Positions 12,701 through 40,990 of a DNA stretch of 64,000 bases are shown piece after piece; position 1 is the first letter of the stretch, and every line of letters begins with the position of its first letter. Source of the DNA: Serripes groenlandicus (taxonomy: Eukaryota; Mollusca; Bivalvia; Cardiida; Cardiidae); contig JASEVX010000011.1 in the NCBI GenBank assembly GCA_031761405.1, positions 17,866,170 to 17,930,169 on the forward strand, given 5' to 3'. The position numbers and the translations under genes are program-made. Under the pieces are notes generated by a model. The model worked only from the letters and a program-made list of their open reading frames with translations, was not told the origin of the DNA and searched no databases.

Positions 12701-15700
12701 GCCCTATCTCAGATGTGTAAAAGTTTACGGTCAATCGTGAAAGGTATTGCCACTGACAGTGTTAACCCTTTCCCACCTATAGACGCTTTCTGATGCCTCT
12801 ACAGCAGCAGACTTTTGAAAACATTGTGGCAAAAGGAGAAACTTTATTTTATGATTAAAGCCTTTTTGATGGAGATATATCATGTTTTTGCAAATATGTT
12901 TTCGAAGTTGTCTGCTGCAGATTTGTTGTATGTGGGAAAGGGTTAAGCATAGACATACAATTTCAGTGGTTTAACCCTTTCCCACATACAACAAATCAGC
13001 AACTGATGACTTAAGGAAAATATATATAAATGAAAGCACATGTATATTAATTGGATTGAGTTGAAAACACTGACAAAAATGGAGAAATTGCTTCTCGTAA
13101 TGTTTTCAAGAGGCCTCTGCAGCACTTTTCAAAAATTTGTCTCCAAGTCGGAAAAAGGATAAGGGTTAAAAAATGTAACAGTTTTCATGAGAATTAGGAA
13201 TTGATATAAATAATATCTCACCATAACATTTTATTTATGTTACAGGGGTCAACAAGTCAACAAGTTTTCTCTGTATTATTAATATGCATCAAATGTGACA
13301 TGCACCCCGAGGACATAAACTTAAAGTGTTCAAACATGCTTAACAAGAAGTGTAACTTTCTAGCTGTTTCTGATCTTTAACACAAATCTTTTCACCTAAA
13401 ATATGCTGCTAATCATAGCCAAATTCATTATGGTCACACATTATAAATGTTAATTTAAGCTATTGTCGGACAGCATGCTTGAATGTTTCAAAAGCATACA
13501 TGTCAAAACGTGAAGTTTGCTTTATTGGGGTTTACGCCGCTTTCAACAATATTTCAGTTTTATCATGGAAACAGTTCACTTATTCATGATAAACAAACTA
13601 GTGCTAGGCTAGGAAATGTGCCTTGACCAAGGGGACTCCTACATGACTTGGAATCGAACCCGGGACACCTGATTTCAAATCCCTGTTGCTAACCACTTGG
13701 TTACGGAAGATTCCTTTAACCTGAAGTATTTATTGCGCAGACAATTCAAAAGTCCCCTACCAGTTTTGACATTTGACCTTGAAGAGTGACCTTAACCTTT
13801 GAGCAAAAAGAAAAAATTCATGACAATCATTATCTCCTAATTGCACTTTATGTATGCACATACTAAACCTTACTTTCATATTTTTTCGAGTTATCGCACA
13901 ATCTAGGATTTGTTTACAGACATACAGAATGCAGCATTTTCTATTTTTGCCACAATTGTATGCTGCAGATGCATCGTAATGAGTCTGCATGTGGGAAAGG
14001 ATTAATACAGTAATCTTATCTAACAAGAGCATCGCCGGCGACACAAATCCCTTCGCGGGGTCATTTTGAACAGATATTTTATAGTGGCTGTGACCTTGAC
14101 CGTTGACCTACATCTGATTCAATAAAAAACAAACCCATCCAAGCTATCTTTACACTGAACCTGACGTGTGTATGAAGTACTGTACACAAATGTAAGTGCT
14201 AGAGTAATGACCCCGTTTCATACAGACATATGATTATCACTGTGACCTTGACCTAGGTCAGTTAAACTCAAACATGTCCAATCTCTTTACACTTAACCTG
14301 TGTATAAAGTATGAAGGAATTCCATAAAGAAACGAAAGTTCTAAAGTGATGATGCCTTTTTGACACACATATTATTGTCTCTGTGACCTTGAGCTTTGAT
14401 TTAGGTTGGTGAAATGGTCTCTTGACAATGAACCTGTGAATGAAGCATGAAGCAATTCTCTCCATGAATGCAAGGGCTAGAGCAATGATACCATTTCTTA
14501 CAGACATATAATTATATTCACCGTGACCTTAAACTTGACTTAGGTCAGTAAAATATGAACCCATCCAAGCTCTTTTGACACTGAGCCTGTGTATGAAGGA
14601 ATTATGTCCACAAATAAAAGACTAATTGCTAGAGTGATGATGTTATTTGGTACAAATGTATTATAGTCACTGTGACCTTGACCTTTGCCCTAGGACAGTA
14701 AAAAGAGAACACATACAAGAAGAAATGATTGTTAACATATTGCATAGGTTTAATAACAATCAGATAAGAAAAGAAGTCACAAGAGTGATCACTTCATTGA
14801 GACACTTATATTATTAATGACATTAACCTTTGACCTAGGTCAGTGAACTCGTACAAGATACCATGCTTGTGAAGTTTTATAAGAATAAGATAAGAAAAGT
14901 CCCTAGAGTGGTGACATGGTTTGGTTGCGTATGCACAAACATATGTTTGTATGTACATACGGATGGATCCCTTTATCCCCTCAGCAATCTTTTTTCAAAG
15001 GGATAACAAATCAGGACTGTAACCTGAGGCAGTTTAAAAGTGGAATCAGACTGATTGTTCCTCTCCCAACCTAAAATTGAATTGCTAAAACTATTTTGTT
15101 TAGCAAAATGGTGTGAACACAGCTGCATTCTTGCATATAGGCAGGTTCCCATCGATAATGCTGATAACAACAGCTAGAGTGAGCATACTCTCCTTATTCT
15201 TTGCATAGTTGAGCTTAAAATAGATCAGACATTATTTCCCATCCATCAATCAGTCCGAATTTTTTCCCTTAATCCTTTTCCTCTTATAGACGCTTTCTGA
15301 CGACTCTGAAGCAGACAGATTTTTGAAAACAAAGTGACAAAAGAAGAAATTTCTCAAAACAAGCAATTTCTACTTTTGCCACAATGTTTTCCACTTATTG
15401 TCATAGCTTATTCTTTCAATTATAGAGATTTTCTATTATTTGACAAAATATGTTCAAAGTCTGCTGCAAAATTGTTGTATGAGGGAAAGGGTTAAACTCT
15501 AAGGACATGGTTTTTATGGCAATTTTTGGCCTCATTACCCTCACAAAATAATATGCTTTCCCTCTATTGGGTTAATACCAAGGGTGTTCAATGGGCACCA
15601 TCTATCACCTGCAGGATGTTGGATAATAAATGAGAAAACAGCTGGACTAAATAAATCCCCCAAGGGAGATAACTTAACAAAAATGCAATCCAGTTCTCTT

Positions 15701-18236
15701 GCACTGTACATCTGTAGATAAAAAGCTATCTACACACCAAGTTTGAGGTTGATACATTGGTTAATAATTGTGAGAAATTGCCAAACAAGAAAAATCAAAA
15801 GGGTCATTATAACTCCAGGAAATGGCATGCTAGAGTTGTGTTCTCTGCAATGTCACATTGTCCTGATCACTAGGTAAAAGTGATGCATGTGTGTACAACA
15901 CAATCTGCCAAACAGAAACCATGTTATGACCAACTAATCTGATAGATGAGAAAAGATCACTAAGTATCTCCGAGCTTTACAGCCAAGCGATACAACAACA
16001 TTGGCTTGAAAAGCACAAAAAAATATATGTTTTTTATCTGTGTAAAAATGCATTAAATTGAAGATTAATATGAAAGATTATTGTTTTCTAGTCTAAGCTG
16101 AAACCATTGCATCACAAGGGTGAACAAAATGTAATTTAATGCTATTCTTTCTCACAGATTGCATGATTGTTTACTTTTACAACGGAATTACCAATTATAC
16201 AAATTATACTAAAACAAATGAAATTCCAAATAAGTTGAATATAAGAAAATATATAAGATTTTAGTTTTGGGATTTAACCCTTTCCCACAAACAATAAATC
16301 TGCAGCAGATGACTTTGAAAACATCTTAGCAAAGATTTGAAACATCTATGTAGATGAAAGTATAATAATTGAATAAAGTTGAAATATTGTGGTAAGAAGA
16401 TATATTGCTTATTATGAGCAATTTCTCCTTTTGTCACAATGTTTTCAAATGTTGTCTGCTGTAAGTGCATCAGAAAGTGTCTGAAAGGGCTTATATAAAA
16501 CTGCAAACTGGTTGCTTCAACACCACACAAACATGGCTATTGACTTCAGTGTTAATACATTGTATATATATTGAATTCATGATTTAATAAGTACTTAATA
16601 ACAACCAAGACCCGGTCCCTTTTTCAAAAAATGTTTGTAAACTTACCCTTTCCAGCTTATTTTCAAGTTGTTCAATATCTGTCTCCGCATTTTCCAAAGA
16701 CAACCTGTAAAATAGAAAATACTTTCAGATTGCTACCACAAGCTTTGGAAGTAACGCAATAGCCAATAATTAATACCATACTTATGCAGGCTTTTTCTAG
16801 GCATTTTGGAAACAAGTATTTGGTCCTTAACCCTTTCCCTCATACGACAATTCTACAGCAGACGACTTGAACCTATTTTGTCAAAATATAGAAAATCTCT
16901 TTAATTGAATGGATAACCTATGACCAAAAGTGGAAAACATTGTGGTGCAGAGGCATCAGAAAGCATCTATATGAAGGAAAGGGTTAATTTGGGAAAATTC
17001 ATGCTTTTATTTTTATTTGGGAATAAAAAGCCAGGGTTAACATAACAAAATTGGGAATTCTGCATGATTTTTTAAGACTTTTGACATTGGTAAAGGGTCA
17101 GCATATCTGACCTGTGAGATGCCTAGAAAAAGGCCTACCATGTGAACTTTTTAACTCACTTCCACATGAAGTTGCAACTTAAGAAGACCTTTTTTGAAAA
17201 CATTGTGGGAAAAGCCGGAGTAGAAATTACGAATAACTCACATACTGGCTGCTAAACCCTTCCCCATATACAACAAATCTGCATCAGACATCTTTAAAAA
17301 TGTCTAGGCAAAAATATAAAATAAGAGATTGGAAAGTTTGATTGCTTGATGTTTAACACCCCTTTCAACAATTTTCAGTAATTTCACGGCGTTTCCTCAG
17401 GAAGTTACCAGTACTACTGGTTCAATTATCCTGCACCAGTCAGTCAGTCATAATGCTAACCCAGAAAACTGAGCGCCAAGGAAGGCAGCCCTTAGTACCA
17501 TTTTCTTTGCAATGACCCAGTCTGAGATCGAACATGTGACCTCCCGCACCAGCGGGGTGCTCTTCCACTACATCACTGAGATGGTTGACAGACAATGATC
17601 AGGTGATAGACCTGAGGAACAAAAGTTATAACTTATATTATTGCATAGAATGAAAAATATTGTCAGCAATATCTTCATTTGCCATAATGATAATGTTTTC
17701 ATTAGTCACCTGTAGATGTGTCAAAATGCCTCTGCAAGACTGAAAAATGGCTGTAAAACAAAGTTCAAGTGCATATCAGTTATGGCTATTTTTCGTCAGG
17801 ATACATATTTTGTCCATTTAAATTTATATCTATAAGTTATAACCAAAATTTCGGCAACAACATTTCATTGTTAAAACTACTTGTGCAGTAACCACCAAAA
17901 AACAGAGACAGAGCTCTAAATAAGGGGCGTTTTTCTAAAATCCTTATTTGACATTCAAACCCTATGTTGTTGGTTCTCAAAAGAATCGTCTCACTGAGAC
18001 GTTTCTTTTGAGTACCCACAACATAGGATTGTGTTGAGTAATAAAATAAATATTGTGGGGGAAAGATCTCGTCACTCCCTCTTATCTAGTCCTCTGCAGA
18101 GAAAGACCCAATTAGTTGTGTGTCCGAAGTGACTCAACGAAAATGTAAACAGAAAGCAAGAATTCCCTCAAGTATCCGCATACCTGAACTTCGGCGAGTC
18201 CTTGAGGCAGTCTTTAAAATCCAGATTGTACTTCAT
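709..18236 (-). CDS. ACAP-like ArfGAP (BAR domain start), 5' part of gene, four exons
   Basis: Four minus-strand exons splice in frame (53, 58, 59 and 61 coding bases) into the first 77 residues of a protein starting MKYNLDFKDCLKDSPKFR. The family pattern, an acidic DF..CLKDSP.FR start, then a coiled stretch ending ENKLERVVKLC, then TMVDTGKAF and GVKDLA, matches the opening of the BAR domain of ACAP/centaurin-beta proteins (BAR, PH, ArfGAP, ankyrin). In that family the protein binds curved endosomal or plasma membrane and stimulates GTP hydrolysis by Arf6. PH, ArfGAP and ankyrin parts are not in the window, so those functions are inferred from the family. The gene runs off the left edge after residue 77. 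Introns are 1.5, 11.6 and 4.2 kb and full of mobile elements. GRAF/oligophrenin BAR proteins begin similarly but fit the VKLC...TGKAF stretch less well. It lies head to head with enolase. Confidence 0.85.
804..1024 (-). mobile_element. SINE group A (tRNA-derived), complete, in ACAP intron 3
   Basis: A perfect 13-base target duplication CAGAATCATAATG flanks it (791-803 and 1025-1037). Reading the minus strand: tRNA-like head GGAATCCGCTGTGGTTAGC, B box near GGTTTCGA..., body with GGAGTGCCC and ACTGGTTTGTTTACC, core GATATAACTGAAATAATG, then GCGGCGTAAAACCCCA and an AT-rich tail. It lies 22 bases upstream of the exon 4 acceptor. Confidence 0.9.
1165..1475. repeat. Left copy of a ~330-bp dispersed repeat flanking a minisatellite
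   Basis: From TCTGTTTTTTCTGAGTCGAA through AGCCAGAGTTATGTGAC to GGAAAGGTTTCACCTAAT. The same sequence order recurs at 2555-2910 with scattered differences. The first ~90 bases recur again at 63905-64000, and an inverted part at 20925-21080. Confidence 0.7.
1559..2470. repeat. Minisatellite, 152-bp unit, six copies
   Basis: GAATGGCAACATCTAGG starts at 1711, 1863, 2015, 2167 and 2319, with a diverged first unit near 1559, so the period is exactly 152 bases. Units contain GGTCAAAGGTCAAGGTCGC and CACATGTGAAATATGGTAGC and differ at only a few positions. It lies in ACAP intron 3. Confidence 0.9.
2471..2562. repeat. CAGA-rich tract and hairpin closing the 152-bp array
   Basis: The array runs into an ACAGACAGACAGACAG tract and then a hairpin: TATGCCCCC, GAATC, GGA, GATTC, GGGGGCATA (about 2526-2561). 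It looks like the end of the dispersed element that contains the array. Confidence 0.65.
2555..2910. repeat. Right copy of the ~330-bp dispersed repeat
   Basis: Parallels 1165-1475 (TTACTGAATAATTATT, TTTCATTTGAAAATATTGAA, CCACATATCTTTAAA, GTGCACAGCTTCTACTAAGG) in the same orientation. It keeps a block (CATGCATATTGTTCCAAGG and nearby) missing from the left copy. Confidence 0.7.
3196..3413 (-). mobile_element. TTAA element, complete
   Basis: TTAACCCTTTCCCTCATACG at the left, TATGAGGGAATTTAGGGTTAA at the right, central hairpin GAAATTGCTCGTTTTGAGC. It lies in ACAP intron 3 in the orientation opposite to the copy at 198. Confidence 0.85.
3414..4184. other. ACAP intron 3 sequence without a gene
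   Basis: 3477-3540 carries a dispersed fragment (TTTCCATGGGAAAAGGTA) also seen near 51170 and 9280. 3630-3722 (AAAGACCACCTGTGAACAAA) is a dispersed repeat also at 9950-10040. From 3723 to 4184 I recognise nothing. Confidence 0.5.
4199..4491 (-). mobile_element. SINE group B (tRNA-derived), complete
   Basis: A perfect 14-base target duplication AATTGAATAATTGA flanks it (4185-4198 and 4492-4505). Minus strand: head with GGTAGCTCAGTCGGTAGCG (A box) and a B-box region TGTGAGTTCGGATCCCGGC, body, core CCGTGATATGACTGAGAAAT, and a CAATCAATCAATCA tail. It lies in ACAP intron 3. Confidence 0.9.
4569..4870. mobile_element. TTAA element plus attached partial copy
   Basis: 4569-4744 is a shortened copy (TTACCCTTTCCCTCATATAG to GCAGAAAAGGGTTTAG). 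4770-4870 holds a second, degraded half (TTTTCAAATGTCTTCTGCAG, AGAGGCGTCAG). The open frames here on both strands are element sequence. It ends 80 bases from ACAP exon 3. Confidence 0.7.
4952..5010 (-). CDS. ACAP-like exon 3
   Basis: The acceptor is CTGATTCAG and the donor GTAATT on the minus strand. The exon encodes residues 38-56 plus two bases of Ser57; VVKLCTTMVDTGKAFNNAS is the clearest ACAP match of the four exons. It is separated from exon 2 by an 11.6-kb intron packed with TTAA elements, SINEs and palindromes. Confidence 0.92.
5063..5292 (-). mobile_element. TTAA element, complete
   Basis: TTAACCCTTTCCCTCATACG to ATATGAGGGAAAGGGTTAA with TTAA at both ends. It is 52 bases upstream of ACAP exon 3, in intron 2. 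Confidence 0.88.
5545..5746. mobile_element. TTAA element, degraded
   Basis: Recognisable by TATAGAAAATCTCTATAA, ATTGTGACAAAAGTAGAAA, GAGCAATTTCTACCTTTG and the end GTGGAATAGGGTTAAG. The left terminus is decayed. Confidence 0.6.
5831..6018. repeat. Long inverted repeat (188 bp)
   Basis: Arms of about 85-90 bases start AAAGGAATTGATAGTA and contain GATCCTGATCAGGCTGCAC and TTACAAATGCATAATGT. They meet at TTAATCTAG..CTAGATTAA with a ~10-base centre. A few mismatches and a short indel separate the arms. Confidence 0.88.
6280..6512 (-). mobile_element. TTAA element, nearly complete
   Basis: The left end TTAACCCAAGTT is diverged. The body is typical (ACAATTCTGCAGCAGCCGAC, AAATTGCTTGTTTTGAGC). The right end is GAGGGAAAGGGATAA. 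Confidence 0.75.
6698..6922 (-). mobile_element. TTAA element, complete
   Basis: TTAACCCTTCCCTCATACAA to TGAGGGAAAGAGTTAA, with the central hairpin GAAAAATTGCTCGTTTTGAGC. It lies in ACAP intron 2. Confidence 0.85.
6923..9282. repeat. Cluster of decayed TTAA elements in ACAP intron 2
   Basis: Fragments with CAGCAGAC-type termini lie at about 6990-7050, 7280-7460, 7440-7985 (split by a SINE), 8006-8236, 8435-8592, 8606-8810 and 8885-9230. No protein-coding exon is recognised; the open frame at 7041-7256 has no family resemblance I can name. Confidence 0.6.
7602..7864 (-). mobile_element. 5'-truncated SINE group B with 46-base flanking duplication
   Basis: The minus-strand SINE body and tail (7648-7818; GATATAACTGAGAAATTG, GGCGTTAAACCCCAATC) lacks its tRNA-like head. 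It is bracketed by two identical 46-base copies starting TTATAGAGGGGTTCCATA (7602-7647 and 7819-7864). The duplicated sequence belongs to a TTAA element. Confidence 0.85.
9282..9500. repeat. Dispersed inverted-repeat fragment
   Basis: Ends resemble each other inverted: TGTCCGTTCGAAAAGGTAC at the left and CCTTTTCCCATGGACAGTC at the right. Related ends appear at 3477 and 51170 (CCATGGGAAAAGGTACAC). No coding function is seen. Confidence 0.45.
9660..9879 (+). mobile_element. TTAA element, complete, inserted in another repeat
   Basis: TTAACCCTTCCCCTCATATA to TATGTGGGAAAGGGTTAA. Flanks read ...AACCTGCGC/TTAA and TTAA/GATCACC..., where the surrounding dispersed repeat (also near 3640-3720) continues. 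Confidence 0.85.
10035..10515. mobile_element. Two decayed TTAA elements
   Basis: 10040-10228 (CAGCAGATGACTTTGAGAGC to TGTTGGAAAGGGTTAAG) and 10232-10515 (CATATACAACAAATCTGCAG, then ACGCCTCTGCGTCTGTC, to AACGTCGGAAAG). The several short open frames here are element sequence. Confidence 0.6.
10615..10887 (+). mobile_element. SINE group B, complete
   Basis: A perfect 12-base target duplication CAGTTACTTAAA (10603-10614 and 10888-10899). The tRNA-like head GGGTAGCTCAATTGGTAGCG and the B-box region CGGGTTCGATACCCGG are very well kept; the tail GCGGCGTTAAACTCCAAAC leads into AAAC repeats. Not a functional tRNA gene: the head continues directly into SINE body. Confidence 0.9.
11038..11272 (+). mobile_element. 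TTAA element, complete
   Basis: TTAACCCTTTCCCTCATACG to GGTGGGAAAGGGTTAA; internal hairpin GAAATTTCTCAAAACAAGC. Confidence 0.85.
11500..11730 (+). mobile_element. TTAA element, decayed
   Basis: TACTCTCCCACATGCAGATG at the left, TCGTCTGCTGCAGATGAAC and GTCGAAAAGGGTAAA at the right. Confidence 0.65.
11867..12056. mobile_element. Palindromic element, group D
   Basis: Ends are inverted (GTCCAGATAAGGAG and CTCCTTATCTAGAGC). The centre is a hairpin with arms AACCCTATGTTGTGGGTAC / GTACCCACAGTACAGGGTT and CTCAAAAGAATCATC. Related copies are at 17897, 34600, 56355 and 61445. Confidence 0.7.
12318..12400 (+). mobile_element. Terminal fragment of a TTAA element
   Basis: TTAACCTTTTTCTCGTATAG and ACACCTCTGCAGAAC are left-end sequence; the right half is missing. 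Confidence 0.55.
12413..12624 (+). mobile_element. TTAA element, complete, changed hairpin
   Basis: TTTAAACCCTTTCCGACGCC to GTGGGAAATGGTTAAA. The stem is altered on both sides: GATGGTATTGCTC opposite GAGCAATTTCACCAT. Confidence 0.8.
12762..12946 (+). mobile_element. TTAA element, internally shortened
   Basis: TTAACCCTTTCCCACCTATA to GTATGTGGGAAAGGGTTAA; the second half of the central hairpin is deleted. Confidence 0.8.
12971..13169 (-). mobile_element. TTAA element
   Basis: TTAACCCTTTCCCACATACA to AAAAAGGATAAGGGTTAA; only 24 bases from the previous copy and in opposite orientation. Confidence 0.75.
13170..13518. other. Unannotated ACAP intron 2 sequence
   Basis: I see no gene and no recognised element here. 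Confidence 0.4.
13519..13714 (-). mobile_element. SINE group A, diverged
   Basis: GGGGTTTACGCCGCTTTCAA (tail core, inverted) through AATCGAACCCGGGACACC (B-box region) to GGAAGATTCC (head). No clear target duplication. Confidence 0.75.
13890..14008. mobile_element. TTAA element fragment
   Basis: TTTGCCACAATTGTATGCTGCAG, in part, and ATGTGGGAAAGGATTAAT mark the right half only. Confidence 0.5.
14075..14950. repeat. Diverged minisatellite, unit about 120-130 bp
   Basis: Degenerate units share GTGACCTTGACCTT, GACCTAGGTCAGTAAA, ACACTGAACCTGTGTATG and GCTAGAGTAATGA. About seven units of varying completeness. It lies in ACAP intron 2. Confidence 0.75.
15269..15495 (+). mobile_element. TTAA element, complete
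   Basis: CTTAATCCTTTTCCTCTTATA to ATGAGGGAAAGGGTTAA; central hairpin GAAATTTCTCAAAACAAGC. Confidence 0.82.
15496..16273. other. Unannotated ACAP intron 2 sequence
   Basis: No gene found. A short internal stretch (15640-15960) resembles conserved dispersed sequence (AATAAATCCCCCAAGGGAGA) but I cannot name a family. Confidence 0.4.
16274..16492 (-). mobile_element. TTAA element
   Basis: TTAACCCTTTCCCACAAACA at the left; the right end is weaker (AGTGTCTGAAAGGGCTTA). It sits about 155 bases downstream of ACAP exon 2 in its reading direction. Confidence 0.75.
16647..16704 (-). CDS. ACAP-like exon 2
   Basis: The acceptor is TTTTACAG and the donor GTAAGT on the minus strand. The exon completes Arg18 and adds 19 codons (residues 19-37, LSLENAETDIEQLENKLER), a charged heptad-like stretch expected for the first BAR helix. 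It joins exon 1 in frame. Confidence 0.9.
16827..16987 (-). mobile_element. TTAA element with internal deletion
   Basis: TTAACCCTTTCCCTCATACG to TATGAAGGAAAGGGTTAA, but the sequence jumps from AACATTGTGG to TGCAGAGGCATC, removing the loop and one hairpin arm. Confidence 0.82.
17341..17583 (-). mobile_element. SINE group C, diverged
   Basis: Inverted tail core (TTTCAACAATTTTCAGTAAT), then ACCAGTACTACTGG, GAGCGCCAAGGAAGGCAG, and a tRNA-like head region (TGACCTCCCGCACC, CCACTACATCACTGAG). It interrupts a decayed TTAA element at 17260-17640. Confidence 0.75.
17897..18090. mobile_element. Palindromic element, group D, in ACAP intron 1
   Basis: AGAGCTCTAAATAAGGGGCG at the left, CTCTTATCTAGTCCTCTGC at the right. 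The central hairpin AACCCTATGTTGTTGG / CCCACAACATAGGATT encloses CAAAAGAATCGTCTCACTGAGACG. It ends about 95 bases from exon 1. Confidence 0.72.
18184..18236 (-). CDS. ACAP-like exon 1 (start codon exon)
   Basis: The start codon is at 18236-18234 on the minus strand. The exon encodes residues 1-17 plus two bases of Arg18, and ends in TTCAG followed by a GTATGC donor. The bases before the ATG (GGCCACG, minus strand) give a reasonable start context. DFKDCLKDSPKFR is the conserved opening of ACAP BAR domains. Confidence 0.9.
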
Positions 18237-18620
18237 CGTGGCCAACTTGATTAAGTCTTCTATTTTTTATATCATTGTGAGTCTTCCAAATAGTAAAAGA
18301 GCCGTAAAGGTTGGAAAAAAATACACAAAATACTTTTGACAACTCCTCCGGTGAATCCACTTAAGGTTGGTATAACTACATGCAGAATAGAACAAGATTA
18401 CAACCGTCGGTTATTGTCGTCTCTTAAATTGAGAAATTAGCTAAGAGAGCGTGTTATTTATTTGAACATCGTCCATTTTTTCATCCATAAAATTTGTCTT
18501 ATAAAAAAGTATCATCTTTTATTTCGAAAATACCGTGGAAAAATGTTATTCTCGTACGATGATGAGATTACAATATATTTAAATTCCTTTATAATTTTCC
18601 CTGAATTATTCCTCCAATCG
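18237..18620. promoter_or_regulatory. Probable shared promoter region between ACAP-like gene and enolase
   Basis: The interval separates the ACAP-like start codon (18236, minus) from the presumed non-coding first exon of enolase (ending 18701, plus). It has no recognisable mobile element, unlike almost all other non-coding stretches here, and is moderately richer in CG dinucleotides (cacctccggtgaatcc, accgtcggttattgtcgtc). No convincing TATA box or defined transcription start could be assigned. The role as a divergent promoter is inferred from gene layout. Confidence 0.55.
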
Positions 18621-18701
18621 CAAAGGCGAATAAGAAACCGTCTATTGAGATTGATTTTTGTCAAGGTCAAGGACGTTTAGAAGGAAGACTATCATCTACC
18701 G
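18600..18701 (+). other. Candidate non-coding first exon (5' UTR) of enolase
   Basis: The first coding exon of enolase begins with an acceptor only five bases before the ATG, so an upstream non-coding exon must exist. The best donor upstream is ATCTACCG|GTAAGA at 18701/18702, right after the element-free divergent region. The left end is arbitrary. Animal enolase genes commonly have a non-coding first exon. RNA reads would settle it. Confidence 0.5.
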
Positions 18702-19590
18702 GTAAGAAAATTGTTTTTTAAAATTAAGTGTCATTTAAAGATTAACAAGCTACATAACAAGTTTTTTCACACATTGCAGTTAATAATCTAGCATGGATCG
18801 GGAAACTTTCTCTCACTCTGCTTATTTATTTATACGTAAAGACGATAGAAAATACATAATATATTTGTGACCTTGGGGATATTTCCTGAATAAGCAGTTC
18901 TGCAGTAGCCTTGACATCAGTGATCACGGGATTTTTTTTTAGAATTCAATGCACTGCTTCAGTGAAGGTTAATGCATCGAAGTCTCAAGCTGAAAAGTTA
19001 TCACTTACAATTTGCACTAAGAGTAAGTACACTGTTTGTATTTCGTGATTATTTGGATTTGGATTTGCTAGAATTATAGTTTGTCTTTCCTTTGTTAATT
19101 AATGCCATTTTCCATAGGCCAGTTAATCTGGAAAAGTAATGATGTGTAATATTGCAGTAATGCTGTGAAGCATACATAGGGTGTATTTTGCAAAATAATT
19201 AAAACTGAAGGTGATTATCTTTGTCTGGCAAAACGGTTTTTGTTGGCAGGCCTTTTTCTAGGCATTTTGGGGACAAGAAATTTGCTGTTTATTTGGGAAA
19301 ATTAATCGCTATTATTTCTTTTTGTTTTTTAAAAAAAAAATGATTTAACATGACGAAATTGGCAGCTCGATCTGCATGATTTTCAAGACTTGCCATTTGG
19401 AATGGGTGAGAATATCTGACCCGTTGGATGCCTAGAAAACTGCCTAGTGGCCTTCAAAAGTCCTTCATTACAGCCAAATAATTAATAAGTATCATAATCA
19501 GCCGGAAATTAAATAACTTATTTAAGTTTATCATATCAGACCATTCATTTGGTACAGACTTTTTATTGACAAGAGGTAAACTTTTTATGA
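18702..19590. other. First part of enolase 5' intron
   Basis: No gene or clear element. 19240-19450 (AGGCCTTTTTCTAGGCATTT ... TTGGATGCCTAGAAAAC) resembles a dispersed repeat also at 16790-17130. Confidence 0.4.
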
Positions 19591-19808
19591 GGAATCTGCC
19601 GTGTTCTAGTGGTTAGCAGTGGGAATTTAAAACCAGGCGTCCCGGATTTGATTCCCAGTTGTGACACGACGGTCAAGTGCCCTTGGGCAATGAACATTTC
19701 CTAGCCTAGTACTGGTTTGTTTACCCAGGGATTATGGATCCTTGAACTGTTGCTGTGATATAACCGAAATAATGTTGAAAACCGGTAAACCCTCAATAAA
19801 ACAAAAAC
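19591..19808 (+). mobile_element. SINE group A in enolase 5' intron
   Basis: Head GGAATCTGCCGTGTTCTAGT, B-box region GGATTTGATTCCCAGTTGTG, body CCCTTGGGCAATGAAC, core GATATAACCGAAATAATG. Confidence 0.82.
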
Positions 19809-19986
19809 CAACCTTTGGTGTTGTCTGCCTTGACAGGGTGACAGAAAGGGAACCGTTGTCTGTCACATTTTTGATTACTGACATAATGGCAAGTGATACA
19901 TGTGTTCCTTATTGTCCCTCGAAAATGCACAACACAGAACAATGATTGTGATGCTTTAAAATTGATAAAAGGTTATGAGCAGAGTT

Positions 19987-20202
19987 TTATATCCCTTTCC
20001 CACCTACAAAAAATCTGCAGAAGACGACTTTGAAAACATCTTGGCAAAATATAGAAAATATCTTTAAATGGAGGTATAATTACTGAAAATGTTGAAAACA
20101 TTATAACAAAAGAAAAGAAATTGCTCATTTCTTCTTTTGCCACAATGTTTTCAAAAGTTGTCTGCTGTAGAGGTATCTATATGTGGGAAAGGGGTATGCC
20201 AT
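19987..20202 (-). mobile_element. TTAA element without intact TTAA ends
   Basis: ATATCCCTTTCCCACCTACA to CTATATGTGGGAAAGGGGTA; the body is typical. It lies about 525 bases before the first coding exon of enolase. Confidence 0.75.
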
Positions 20203-20728
20203 TAAATACAACTGTAACTATATGATTATACATTATGATACAGGGTCGAATGTATTTTTTCATTAATTAATACAGTAACACACTGATTAAATGCAAAAAT
20301 TAAACATTATAAACAAGAACTAAACAGCTCTCCCCTTTGTCTCCATGTAAACAACAAACTCGATATTATATTTACTTGATAGCATATATACTAAGTTAAC
20401 TAACATGATTAGGGTGATTAAATATTCTTTTATTTGCTTGCGAATAGGTTGTTAATTTAGATATTCGATTATTTGCTTGCGAATAACAAATACATTTATT
20501 CGAGTACCGGCAATATTTGATGCAGTGAATGCATGATAGAATCATTACCTTCTACCATTAGGTGTTTATGTACCAACATGGTCAAGTCTGTCAATAGGAC
20601 AAAAGATTGAACTTAGGGCAAATCAGACATGTGTTTAACAGAGGAATTAACTTACTAACAAATTGTGAATGTTTTACAAAAGAAAAAAATGAAAAAGGTG
20701 TCTTATTAATTTTATTTTTTCCCTTCAG
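20203..20728. other. End of enolase 5' intron
   Basis: Nothing recognised apart from the acceptor at 20727-20728. A short direct repeat (ATTTGCTTGCGAATA at about 20435-20485) is present. Confidence 0.4.
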
Positions 20729-20733
20729 CAAAA

Positions 20734-40549
<19,816 letters not shown>

Positions 40550-40990
40550 CTTTGTTAGGATTTTATATAATGAATATAGCCTATTTCCGTCATATGCAAC
40601 TAGATATCTTCATTCATTATTCTTTATTCTCTCTACTACAAATATTCGGAAATGTAAGTTTCTGATTTTGAGTAAACAAAGCCGGTGGAGATTATATGTG
40701 GAAGTGGGTTGACGTTCATGTCAAGTTTATCATGACTGAAAAATATTGTAGGATTACTTTTTATTTGTATTGCAAATTAGATGATGCTGTAGTGTCGTGA
40801 CTGTATTGACAAACATTAATATTCACAGAATGGAAGGTAATGTTGGTGCTTCGTTGAAGTTTAGTGCTATTTTATTCCATTTATTCTTTTTTGTTTTTTT
40901 TTGTTTTCTCTTTGCGATACCTTATACCTAGCTATTGTACATACATTTAAAACATTTATATATCCTAAATTTCGAGCGATTAAATATAGG
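40550..40990 (+). other. Probable enolase 3' UTR
   Basis: AT-rich, element-free sequence follows the stop codon. No canonical AATAAA is seen close by; an ATTAAA at 40979-40984 is a possible poly(A) signal. The exact end cannot be fixed without transcripts. Confidence 0.45.
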